Assembly (NCBI GenBank): GCA_964630705.1
Contig: CAZVZH010000012.1
Coordinates: forward strand, 1-43,009
Reading direction: 5' to 3'
DNA from: M3007 sp964630705
Lineage (GTDB): Bacteria > Bacteroidota > Bacteroidia > Chitinophagales > Saprospiraceae
DNA length: 43,009 nucleotides
Shown: in pieces, positions 32,852-40,274 of the stretch
How the letters are laid out: each line of letters opens with the position of its first letter
How positions within the stretch are numbered: position 1 is the first letter of the stretch
Translations under genes and position numbers: made by a program
The notes under the pieces: generated by a model
Told to the model about the DNA's origin: nothing
Databases searched by the model: none
What the model saw: only the letters and a program-made list of their open reading frames with translations

Positions 32852-34717
32852 ATGGCAAAATTTTCAATTAATTTAAAGGACGGCTCTGTTGAACAGGAGC
32901 AACCCATTATCATCGGCATCGACTTGGGCACTACCAACAGCCTGGTGGCGTACATGCGCGACGGGCAGCCGCACTGTGTCCGGGATGCCGCCGGCAAAAG
33001 CGCCTTATTGCCTTCCGTGGTGCATTTCAACGCGGAGGCCGAGGTAGTGGTGGGCGAACAAGCCAAGGAGAAACTGATCGCCGACCCGGCCAACACGATT
33101 TACTCCGTCAAACGCCTGATGGGCAAATCGTATCAGGATGTTGCCGGTTTACAAGGTTATTTCGGCTATAAAATTCTGGATGAGGACCCGGAGGCCCTGG
33201 TGAAAATCAGGGTCAAAAATCAATTCTTCACGCCCATTGAACTGAGCGCCAATATTCTGCGGGAGCTGAAGCGCCGGGTAGAAACGGAATTGCAAACGAC
33301 ACTGGAAAAGGTGGTGATCACAGTGCCCGCCTATTTCAACGACAGCCAGCGTCAGGCCACCCGCGACGCCGGCAAACTCGCCGGTTTCGATGTGCTGCGT
33401 ATCGTCAACGAACCCACCGCCGCCGCCCTGGCCTATGGAATTGGCCTCGACCCCGAAACCTCGGAAACCATAGCAGTGTACGATCTGGGCGGCGGCACCT
33501 TTGATATTTCTATCCTCCGGATTCAAAACGGCATTTTTGAAGTGCTCGCCACCAATGGCGACACCTTTCTGGGCGGCGATGACTTCGACCGCGCGCTGAT
33601 CGATCTTTTTTTGAAGCAATTAAATATTGGCGCGGAAAAATTGGCGGAGGATAAATCTTTGGGACAAGCGATTCGCTTGCTGGCCGAACGGGCCAAAAAG
33701 TCGCTTTCTTCCCAGACGGAATTTCAAGGCGAATTGCTGGGAAAGCGGCTTCTGGTAAATCGCGCGGCTTTTGAACACGCGATCCGGCCCTTGGCCCAGC
33801 GCACCATCGAGCACTGTCGTCAGGCTTTGGCAGATGCCGGGAAAAAGGTAGCCGAGATCGACAAAATTATTTTGGTCGGCGGCAGCACCCGCGTGCCCTT
33901 GGTGCGGGAAATGGTAGCCGGGTTTTTCGGCAAACCCGGCTTCGACAGCATCGACCCGGATGAAGTGGTGGCGCTTGGCGCAGCGGTCCAGGCAGATATT
34001 CTCGCCGGCAATCAAAAAAACTTGCTGCTGCTCGATGTTACGCCGCTCTCGCTGGGCATCGAAACCGTTGGCGGCTTGATGGATACCATCATTCCGCGGA
34101 ACACCAAAGTGCCGGCGAAAGCAGGTCGCCAGTACACGACCAGTGTGGATGGCCAGAAAAATTTAAAAATTGCTGTTTTTCAAGGCGAGCGCGACCTGGT
34201 GGAACACAACCGAAAACTCGGCGAGTTTATCCTCCGCAACATCCCGCCGATGCCTGCCGGCTTGCCGAAAATCGACATCACCTTTTTAATCAATGCCGAC
34301 GGCATTCTCACGGTGCGCGCCGCCGAATTGCGTTCGGGCGTGCAACAGGAAATTGACATCCGCCCGAGTTATGGCATCAGCGAAGAAGAGATGGCGCGCA
34401 TGTTGCTCGACAGCATCGCCCATGCGCAGGAAGACATGCAGGCGCGGGGCTTGCTCGAGGCCCGAAATGAAGCGAACAACCTGCTTTTGGCAGGCGTCAA
34501 GTTTCTCGAACAAAACAAAGACCTGCTTTCCGACCCCGAAAAATTACAAACCAAAAATCTGCTGAGTTTACTCGAAAAGGCGGTTAAAGGCGAGGATAAA
34601 GACAGCATCCTCCATGCCATCGAAACCTTGAATGCCTTCACTACCCCCTTGGCGCACAGGGCTATGGATCGCACCATTCAGGCAGCCATGCACGGCAAAC
34701 AAGTATCTGGGAAATAA
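32852..34717 (+). CDS. hscA: Hsp70 chaperone, HscA type (Fe-S assembly chaperone)
   Basis: 621 residues. The ATPase domain shows IGIDLGTTNSLVAY at ~22, TVPAYFNDSQRQATRDAGKLAG trimmed to VPAYFNDSQRQAT, RIVNEPTAAALAYG, YDLGGGTFDISIL and VGGSTRVPLVREM. The substrate-binding domain starts near LLLDVTPLSLGIETVGG. The ~20-residue N-terminal lead (FSINLKDGSVEQEQP), GIGLD in place of the DnaK GLD context, and lack of the long acidic DnaK tail fit HscA, which works with IscU and HscB. None of iscU, hscB or fdx is adjacent, so the Fe-S role rests on sequence type. Followed after 12 nt by a DUF1573 lipoprotein. Confidence 0.85.
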   Translation: MAKFSINLKDGSVEQEQPIIIGIDLGTTNSLVAYMRDGQPHCVRDAAGKSALLPSVVHFNAEAEVVVGEQAKEKLIADPANTIYSVKRLMGKSYQDVAGLQGYFGYKILDEDPEALVKIRVKNQFFTPIELSANILRELKRRVETELQTTLEKVVITVPAYFNDSQRQATRDAGKLAGFDVLRIVNEPTAAALAYGIGLDPETSETIAVYDLGGGTFDISILRIQNGIFEVLATNGDTFLGGDDFDRALIDLFLKQLNIGAEKLAEDKSLGQAIRLLAERAKKSLSSQTEFQGELLGKRLLVNRAAFEHAIRPLAQRTIEHCRQALADAGKKVAEIDKIILVGGSTRVPLVREMVAGFFGKPGFDSIDPDEVVALGAAVQADILAGNQKNLLLLDVTPLSLGIETVGGLMDTIIPRNTKVPAKAGRQYTTSVDGQKNLKIAVFQGERDLVEHNRKLGEFILRNIPPMPAGLPKIDITFLINADGILTVRAAELRSGVQQEIDIRPSYGISEEEMARMLLDSIAHAQEDMQARGLLEARNEANNLLLAGVKFLEQNKDLLSDPEKLQTKNLLSLLEKAVKGEDKDSILHAIETLNAFTTPLAHRAMDRTIQAAMHGKQVSGK

Positions 34718-34729
34718 CACACTACACTT

Positions 34730-35137
34730 ATGCACCGCATCAACCGCTCTTTGCTTTTCCTCATCGTGTTTTTAACCTCCTGTTCCGTGCGCACCGCGCC
34801 GCCGGCAGCCCCGCCGGGTTTTGTTTCCTGGGATAAAAAAATGATCGAACTGGGAGCGGTAAAAAAAGGGGAAAAGCGGTCCTTTTCCTACGAATTCACG
34901 AACACCTCGGCGGAGGCTATTCAAATTGACATTGTGGATGCCTGCGAGTGCACCAAGGTGGATTTTCCACGTGGAATTATTGCCCAGGGCGGGAAAGGCA
35001 AACTGGATGTCGTATTTGACAGCACGGAAAAAACGGCGGCTGAAACCATTTCGATCAACGTCATTTTCAAAAACAAACAGGCCAATGGCGTGCCGCGGAT
35101 CGAAATTGTGGAGTATCGCTTCGAGATCGCTCCTTAA
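34730..35137 (+). CDS. DUF1573 lipoprotein
   Basis: 135 residues. The lipoprotein signal is LLFLIVFLTSCSV (Cys ~18). One DUF1573 Ig-like module follows: IELGAVKKGEKRSFSYEFTN, IVDACECTKVDFP (the conserved C-x-C of DUF1573) and GGKGKLDVVFDST. Such modules are common, surface- or periplasm-exposed and of unknown role in Bacteroidota. Probably co-transcribed with hscA (12-nt gap). Its TAA overlaps the convergent DUF151 TAA in the palindrome TTAA (35134-35137). Confidence 0.85.
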   Translation: MHRINRSLLFLIVFLTSCSVRTAPPAAPPGFVSWDKKMIELGAVKKGEKRSFSYEFTNTSAEAIQIDIVDACECTKVDFPRGIIAQGGKGKLDVVFDSTEKTAAETISINVIFKNKQANGVPRIEIVEYRFEIAP

Positions 35138-35745
35138 CTTTTCTGTTCCCGGCGTTTCAACTCATCGCGGATTTTAGCGGCGGTCTCATAGTCCTCCGCT
35201 TCCAGCACTTCCTGCAGCCGGTTTTGGAGCGCCTCGGCGGTATAGGTTTCCAGCGCATTGGTGTCGAGGGCCTGCGCGCCGGTCGTGGCGGTCCGGCCGC
35301 TGCCAATTGTGCCGCCTCCACCTTCTTCGTCCTGGTCCTCCAGGATGACGCCGGCGGCTTCCAGGATAAAATCGTAGGTATAAATCGGGCAATCGAAGCG
35401 CACCGCCATGGCAATGGCGTCGGAGGTGCGGGAGTCGATTTCAAAAATCTCCCCGTTTTTTACACAAACCAGCCGGGCGTAGAAAATGCCGTCCAACAGG
35501 TTGTTGATCACCACTTCCCGGAGTTCGATATGGAAGGTGTCGAGGGTGTTTTTAAACAAATCGTGGGTGAGCGGCCGGTTGGGTACCATGCGTTCCATCG
35601 CCACAGCAATGGCCTGCGCTTCAAAACTTCCGATTACAATCGGCAGCCGGCGTTGTCCGCGGCGCTCACCCAACACCACAGCATAGTTGTGCGATTGGGT
35701 GACGCTGTGCGACAAGGCGACTATATCCAGTTCAATTCGTTTCAT
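35134..35745 (-). CDS. DUF151 (bifunctional nuclease-like) protein with UvrB/UvrC motif
   Basis: 203 residues. The N-terminal DUF151 domain (~5-135) shows LGERRGQRRLPIVIG, EAQAIAVAMER, RPLTHDLFKNTLD and SRTSDAIAMAVRFDCPIY. An acidic/Gly linker follows (DQDEEGGGG), and the C-terminal ~40 residues form a UvrB/UvrC helical motif (ALQNRLQEVLEAEDYETAAKIRDELKRRE, cut to YETAAKIRDEL). This two-domain form is usual in Bacteroidota. The family name reflects nuclease activity reported for plant relatives; the bacterial role is not settled. Confidence 0.9.
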   Translation of the reverse strand: MKRIELDIVALSHSVTQSHNYAVVLGERRGQRRLPIVIGSFEAQAIAVAMERMVPNRPLTHDLFKNTLDTFHIELREVVINNLLDGIFYARLVCVKNGEIFEIDSRTSDAIAMAVRFDCPIYTYDFILEAAGVILEDQDEEGGGGTIGSGRTATTGAQALDTNALETYTAEALQNRLQEVLEAEDYETAAKIRDELKRREQKS

Positions 35746-35781
35746 TGCCTGAGTAATTTACGGGGTTTTTGTTTGCCCGGT

Positions 35782-35799
35782 GCAGCCCCAATGGGCTGC
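35782..35799 (-). other. leader hairpin upstream of the DUF151 gene
   Basis: GCAGCCC (35782-35788) and GGGCTGC (35793-35799) form a 7-bp GC-rich stem with a 4-nt loop, between the -7 box at 35809-35816 and the DUF151 ATG at 35745, so it would lie in the 5' leader. No family recognised. Confidence 0.35.
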
Positions 35800-35808
35800 G
35801 TGGAGGAG

Positions 35809-35843
35809 CAAAAATACGAGCCTTTTCCTGCCGAAAGAACAAA
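35809..35843 (-). promoter_or_regulatory. promoter-like boxes (-33 TTTG, -7 TATTTTTG) for the DUF151 gene
   Basis: Minus strand: TATTTTTG (35816-35809) with TTTG (35843-35840) 23 nt upstream. It fits the Bacteroidota consensus at the long end of allowed spacing. The A-rich context makes chance matches more likely. Confidence 0.35.
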
Positions 35844-35869
35844 AAAATTGCGCCGTGGTATTTCACCCA

Positions 35870-36835
35870 TTAATTGGAGGCTTTGAATTTCTTCACCGCC
35901 TCCGTCAGCTTGGGCACCACCTCGAATAAGTCGCCGACCACCCCATAATCAGCCGCCTTAAAAAAGGGCGCTTCCGGGTCTTTGTTGATCACGACGATCA
36001 CCTTCGAATTGTTCACCCCAGCCAAGTGCTGAATGGCGCCGCTGATACCGATTGCGATATACAAATTAGGGCGAATAGCAATGCCTGTTTGGCCCACGTG
36101 TTCGTGGTGCGGACGCCAGTGGCTGTCGGCAACCGGGCGGGAACAAGCGGTCGTCGCGTCCAGCTCGTTGGCCAGGGCCTCTACGATGCCCCAGTTGGTA
36201 GGATCTTTCATGCCGCGGCCCGCCGATACCACTACTTCAGCTTCGGGCAAAGGCACCCGGCCATCCACCGTTTTCACCGATTTGACCTGGATGCGGCTTT
36301 TCGGAACCGGGACAGCCAGGTTTTCAACGGAAACCGGCTCGCCCTGTATTTCCGGGCGCAAAGCATTGCCCATCAGGGAGATAATTTTCACCGGCGTGTC
36401 GATGGAGTATTCCACAAAGGCTTTACCGGAAAACACCGACTTGGATACCCGGAGCGCATCGCCGTTTTTGGTCGGCAAACTGTTTGCCCCGGAAACCAAC
36501 CCTGCCTGCAGCCGAACAGCCAGGCGGCCGGCCAGCGTTTTTCCGGTCGAGGTGTGGCTCAACACAAGAACCGTAGCCTCTAGGTCTTTCGCCGCTGTGG
36601 CCAGCACTTGGGCTGCCACCTGGCCGTCGAGTTGATCCAAACCGGCATCGGCAACCGTCAGCACACGGGAAGCGCCATAGCGGCCGAGCTCGCCGGCGTT
36701 CGCCACCTTGCTGCCGAGGGTGATGGCCGCGCAGTCCACGCCCAATATTCCGGCAACTTTTTTGCCGTAAGACACCGCCTCAAAAGCGGCTTTTTTCAAA
36801 TGCCCGCCGGGGCTTTCTGCATATACTAAAACCAT
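35870..36835 (-). CDS. etfA: electron transfer flavoprotein subunit alpha
   Basis: 321 residues, the FAD-binding subunit of ETF, which takes electrons from acyl-CoA dehydrogenases and passes them to ETF-quinone oxidoreductase. N-terminal VLVYAESPGGHLKKAAFEA; C-terminal FAD domain VVSAGRGMKDPTNW, ATTACSRPVADSHW, EHVGQTGIAIRPNLYIAIGISGAIQH cut to QTGIAIRPNLY and GISGAIQH, and NKDPEAPFFKAADYGVVGD cut to DPEAPFFKAADYG. Length and order are normal. It lies 45 bp downstream of etfB on the same strand. Confidence 0.96.
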   Translation of the reverse strand: MVLVYAESPGGHLKKAAFEAVSYGKKVAGILGVDCAAITLGSKVANAGELGRYGASRVLTVADAGLDQLDGQVAAQVLATAAKDLEATVLVLSHTSTGKTLAGRLAVRLQAGLVSGANSLPTKNGDALRVSKSVFSGKAFVEYSIDTPVKIISLMGNALRPEIQGEPVSVENLAVPVPKSRIQVKSVKTVDGRVPLPEAEVVVSAGRGMKDPTNWGIVEALANELDATTACSRPVADSHWRPHHEHVGQTGIAIRPNLYIAIGISGAIQHLAGVNNSKVIVVINKDPEAPFFKAADYGVVGDLFEVVPKLTEAVKKFKASN

Positions 36836-36880
36836 TACAGTTCGAATTTAAAATGTTAGAATTGGGTGGTTTGGAGGGCC

Positions 36881-37621
36881 TTACAGCACTTTGGCTTCTT
36901 CGTGCAGGAGGCGCACCAGTTCGTCCATTTGCTCCGGATCGACCAGTTTGACGCCGGATTTGGCGGGAGGCAAGCCGAATTTTACCGTACTGACGGTTTC
37001 GGCGTAGGCTACCGGCGCTACCACTTCCAGCGGTTTCGAGCGGGCCATCATAATACCCCGCATGTTGGGGATGCGCTGTTCGGCCATGCCTTTGGCCGCG
37101 CTCAGCACGAAGGGCATTTCCAGTTCAAGCACCTCTACTCCACCCTCGATGTCGCGCTCCACTACGGCGGATTGGCCGTTCAGTTCGAGTTTGCTGGCGA
37201 AGGCGATAAAAGGCAGGTCGAGGTGTTCGGCGACCATGGCGCCCACTTCTGCCCCATTGTAATCGATGGTTTCTTTTCCAAAGAAGATAATATCGAAAGC
37301 GCCTTTTTTGGCGTATTCAGCAATCTGGTGGGCGGTAAATCCGGCGCTGGCAGGTTCAGCGTCGATCCGAACCGCCTCGTCGGCGCCGATCGCCAGGGCT
37401 TTCCGGATGGTGGTTTCGTTGGCGGCCGGACCGACATTCAACGCCACCACCGTGCCGCCCAGGGCCTCGCGCAGTTCGCAGGCGCGCACCAGGGCGTACC
37501 ATTCGTCGTAAGGGTTCATAATGAATTGAACGCCCGCCGGATTAAAGGCGGTCGCCTCCGCGTTAAAACTGATCTTGGCCGTCGTGTCGGGTGTCTGGCT
37601 GATGCAAACGAGAAATTTCAT
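36881..37621 (-). CDS. etfB: electron transfer flavoprotein subunit beta
   Basis: 246 residues from the ATG at 37621. N-terminal KFLVCISQTPDTTAKISF and NPYDEWYALVRACELRE; AMP-binding region with KALAIGADEAVRID; the signature VAEHLDLPFIAFASKLEL and ERDIEGGVEVLELEMPFV (cut to ERDIEGGVEVLE). Forms the ETF heterodimer with EtfA; gene order etfB-etfA is the usual one. In-frame upstream codons to 37714 are not conserved. No acyl-CoA dehydrogenase is adjacent; the fragment at 3-152 is foreign and not a partner. Confidence 0.96.
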   Translation of the reverse strand: MKFLVCISQTPDTTAKISFNAEATAFNPAGVQFIMNPYDEWYALVRACELREALGGTVVALNVGPAANETTIRKALAIGADEAVRIDAEPASAGFTAHQIAEYAKKGAFDIIFFGKETIDYNGAEVGAMVAEHLDLPFIAFASKLELNGQSAVVERDIEGGVEVLELEMPFVLSAAKGMAEQRIPNMRGIMMARSKPLEVVAPVAYAETVSTVKFGLPPAKSGVKLVDPEQMDELVRLLHEEAKVL

Positions 37622-37688
37622 AAATGCGTCGTATGGTTGTAGTTTGGGTGAAAAATGGTTAAAAATCAGAGAAGTAGCTCGTGAAACG

Positions 37689-37696
37689 TACCTTTG
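37689..37696 (+). promoter_or_regulatory. -7 box (TACCTTTG) for the TPR/DUF4292/EnvC-like operon
   Basis: Plus-strand TACCTTTG 112 nt before the TPR-protein ATG. It lies only 15 nt from the opposite-strand box at 37712-37719. Confidence 0.4.
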
Positions 37697-37711
37697 CCTC
37701 CCAAAGCGCCG

Positions 37712-37719
37712 CAAAAGTA
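37712..37719 (-). promoter_or_regulatory. -7 box (TACTTTTG) for etfBA
   Basis: Minus-strand TACTTTTG matches TAnnTTTG, 90 nt upstream of the etfB ATG. No -33 TTG at consensus spacing. Confidence 0.35.
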
Positions 37720-37808
37720 GTAATCGACGCTCATTTTTTGGAAGAACCCTCGGCGAAAGTTCGCCTCAGCCGAATCAACAATCCGCTGCCCTTTTCGTTC
37801 ATAGCGCT

Positions 37809-38141
37809 ATGAGCCAACGTTTGAACCTGCTTCAAGCCATTCTGGAAAAATCGCCCGGCGATACCTTCGCCATGTTTGCCATAGCCAAGGAATTTGAAGG
37901 GCTGGGCGACTGGCCTGCCGCACTCGATTTTTACCTGAAACTAAAAACCGCCGACCCCCACTACGTCGGGTTGTACTACCACCTCGGTAAATTGTACCAA
38001 CGGCTCGACCAAACCGAAACAGCCGCCGAAACCTACCGCGCCGGCATGCAGGTCGCACAGCAACTAAACGACCGGCACGCGTACAGCGAACTGTATGCAG
38101 CCCTTCAGGAAATTAGCCCCGATGACGATGATGAAGTTTAA
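37809..38141 (+). CDS. small TPR protein
   Basis: 110 residues, nearly all tetratricopeptide repeat: AMFAIAKEFEGLGDWPAALDFYLKL, cut to EFEGLGDWPAALDFY, and LYYHLGKLYQRLDQTETAAETY (cut to LGKLYQRLDQTETAAETY), followed by an acidic tail DDDDEV. No signal peptide. The ATG at 37809 is chosen because upstream in-frame sequence is antisense to the etfB leader. It overlaps the DUF4292 gene start. The order TPR, DUF4292, M23 peptidase is a recurring Bacteroidota arrangement as I recall it. Partner unknown. Confidence 0.8.
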   Translation: MSQRLNLLQAILEKSPGDTFAMFAIAKEFEGLGDWPAALDFYLKLKTADPHYVGLYYHLGKLYQRLDQTETAAETYRAGMQVAQQLNDRHAYSELYAALQEISPDDDDEV

Positions 38142-38952
38142 ATTAAACGGTTCGACCCTGCGCTCCGCGTTAACGTTTGCCGGCTACGCCTGTCTGTTTT
38201 TACTGGGACTTTCCGCGCAACAAACCAGTTGCAAGCGAAAAACCGCCAGTGAAGCCATTGCCCCGGCGACCGCGGCGCGTCCCGCCAGCTTTTTACTCCA
38301 GCAGCTGAGCCGAAACCGGGCAGACAACGTGCAAAGTTTTACGGCCCGGGCCAATATCTATGCTGAAAACGAAGGTATGGCTGTGGAAGCCGTAGCCAAC
38401 CTGGTTTGGATTCGCGACAGCCTGCTCTGGCTCAATGTGAAAAAACTGGGCATCGAAGCCGCCCGGGCGCTGATTACCCGCGACTCGGTTTTTATCATCA
38501 ACCGCCTGGACAAAACCTATCAGCAAACGTCCATCGCCAGCCTGCAACATCAATACAACCTGCCTGAAGGCTTCCCCCTGCTCGAACACCTGCTCCTCGG
38601 CACGGCCTGGATACCGCAAGGAATTGAATTGCAGGCAGATATTCAAGACAGCCTGCACCGGCTCAGCGGCGGCAATGCCCTGCTTACCGTCGACTACCGG
38701 CTGGAAGAAGGCAACTTTGCGCTCCGGCGCGAGTTGTTTTTGCAAAAACGCGACGCCCGGCTGCTTTCCGCTCAGTTTAGCCAGTTTGGCCGCTTGTCGG
38801 GGATGGGCGCATTTCCCTACCTTCGCCAGATAGAATGGTACAGCCCGGAATCCGGCGCAGCCCGGCTGGATATCCAATTTTCCGAAATTTCGCTCAACAA
38901 GACCACGCCCTTTCGTTTTGATATTCCAAGCCATTACCAACGTGTCGAATAG
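38122..38952 (+). CDS. DUF4292 lipoprotein (LolB-like fold suspected)
   Basis: 276 residues from the ATG at 38122, which has AGGAA about 9 nt upstream; ATGs at 38128 and 38131 are alternatives. The start overlaps the TPR gene by 20 nt. A hydrophobic segment (LTFAGYACLFLLGLSAQ) ends in QTSCKRK, a weak lipobox. The mature part has the DUF4292 pattern: FTARANIYAENEGMAVEAVANLVWIRDSLLWLNV is marked by RDSLLWLNVKKLGIEAARALIT, cut to SLLWLNVKKLGIEAARAL, and DSVFIINRLDKTY. Repeated amphipathic strands suggest a LolB/LolA-type half-barrel and hence a lipoprotein or outer-membrane assembly role, which is an inference. Confidence 0.8.
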   Translation: MTMMKFKLNGSTLRSALTFAGYACLFLLGLSAQQTSCKRKTASEAIAPATAARPASFLLQQLSRNRADNVQSFTARANIYAENEGMAVEAVANLVWIRDSLLWLNVKKLGIEAARALITRDSVFIINRLDKTYQQTSIASLQHQYNLPEGFPLLEHLLLGTAWIPQGIELQADIQDSLHRLSGGNALLTVDYRLEEGNFALRRELFLQKRDARLLSAQFSQFGRLSGMGAFPYLRQIEWYSPESGAARLDIQFSEISLNKTTPFRFDIPSHYQRVE

Positions 38953-40261
38953 TTTGTCCCGACATTCCCTGTTATTTCCGCTGGCCTTCCTCGGGCTGGC
39001 CTTGCTGTTGCCCGCGTTGGGCTTTGGTCAAAACAGGCAGGATTTGGAGTCCAGGCGAAAAAAACTAATCCGGGAAATCGAACAAACCGACCGGCTGCTG
39101 CAAAAAACTACCCAGTCGAAAGCAGCTGCGCTCGACCGGTTTGTTGCGCTGCAAAAACAAATCGAGCGGCGGGAATCGCTGATTCAAACCCTGAATGCTG
39201 AAATTGAAGCCTCCGGGCAATCGATCCGCCAAACAGCAGCCATTATTGAATCCTTGCAGCGCGACGTCCAGGTGATGCAAGCCGATTACAGCAAAATGCT
39301 GCGTAGCGCCTTGCGCCGGAAAATGCAGAGCAACCCGCTGCTGTACATCCTGTCGGCGACCGACCTGAATCAGGCCTTCCGCCGCTGGCTTTTTTTAAGA
39401 AAATACGATCAGTTTCGTAAAACACAGGCCAAAGCTATCGCCGACACCCAGAAAATGCTGGCCAGAAAAATAGCCGCCCTGGAAGCCAGCCAAACGAAAC
39501 AGGAAGCCTTGCTGGCAACACTGGAAGGGCAAAAAACAGCCCTCGGCACCGAGCTTTCCGATAAAGAAAAACTGCTCAGCAGCCTAAAAAAAGACGAGAG
39601 CCGGCTGCGCGAAGACCTGAAAACGAAACAAGCCGCTCACGAGGCGCTCAACCAGGCTATCGAACGAATCATCCAGGAAGAAGTGAACCGGCAAATTCAA
39701 GCCGCCCGGCGCCCCAAGCCGCAACCGGCCGCCCCAGCCGCCGAGCGCCCGGCAACGCCCGCCGCTCCGAATCCGCCGAAAACCGCAGCGTCGGATGAGG
39801 CAGCGGCAGAGGACGACAATGTGGAAATTCCGGACGACAGCCAGTCGCAGGCGTTTCGCCAAAGCCGCGGGCGATTGCCCTGGCCGGTCGCCAATGGTTT
39901 TATTTCCCGAGGATTTGGCCGGCAAAAGCACCCCACGCTAAAAAACATTGAAATCACCAACAACGGCGTCGATATCCGCACGGAAGAAGGCTCCGCCGTG
40001 CACGCGGTGTATGGCGGAAAAGTCGCCGGCGTGCAATTTATTCCCGGGCACGATTACACCGTGATTATTCAGCATGGGAATTACTACACGGTGTATTCCA
40101 ATTTGAGCGAAACCAAACTGTCGAAAGGCGATCGCGTGGAGGCCCGGCAAACCATCGGCCGCGTGAGCAGCAACCCGATCACCGGCGCCTCCGAGTTACA
40201 CTTCGAACTTTGGTACCAAAAGCAGCGGCTTAACCCTTCCGGTTGGATTCGTAAAAATTAA
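38918..40261 (+). CDS. EnvC-like murein hydrolase activator (coiled coil + degenerate LytM/M23 domain)
   Basis: 447 residues from the ATG at 38918, overlapping the previous gene by 35 nt; a GTG at 38942 is an alternative start. The signal peptide ends GFGQ. Two long coiled-coil stretches (~25-120 and ~165-265) are followed by a Pro/Ala linker and an M23 domain (~320-445) with NNGVDIRTEEGSAVHAVYGGKV cut to GVDIRTEEGSAVHAV, and SELHFELWY. Zinc ligands are incomplete: Asn replaces His in the H-x-x-x-D motif and the H-x-H motif is L-H-F with only one His. As in E. coli EnvC it should activate amidases rather than cut peptidoglycan itself. Confidence 0.88.
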   Translation: MIFQAITNVSNSLSRHSLLFPLAFLGLALLLPALGFGQNRQDLESRRKKLIREIEQTDRLLQKTTQSKAAALDRFVALQKQIERRESLIQTLNAEIEASGQSIRQTAAIIESLQRDVQVMQADYSKMLRSALRRKMQSNPLLYILSATDLNQAFRRWLFLRKYDQFRKTQAKAIADTQKMLARKIAALEASQTKQEALLATLEGQKTALGTELSDKEKLLSSLKKDESRLREDLKTKQAAHEALNQAIERIIQEEVNRQIQAARRPKPQPAAPAAERPATPAAPNPPKTAASDEAAAEDDNVEIPDDSQSQAFRQSRGRLPWPVANGFISRGFGRQKHPTLKNIEITNNGVDIRTEEGSAVHAVYGGKVAGVQFIPGHDYTVIIQHGNYYTVYSNLSETKLSKGDRVEARQTIGRVSSNPITGASELHFELWYQKQRLNPSGWIRKN

Positions 40262-40274
40262 CGGTCCGCCAGGA

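Noticed and set aside
35782..35799. Riboswitch upstream of the DUF151 gene
   Set aside because: Only one 7-bp hairpin, with no conserved riboswitch core or downstream expression platform.
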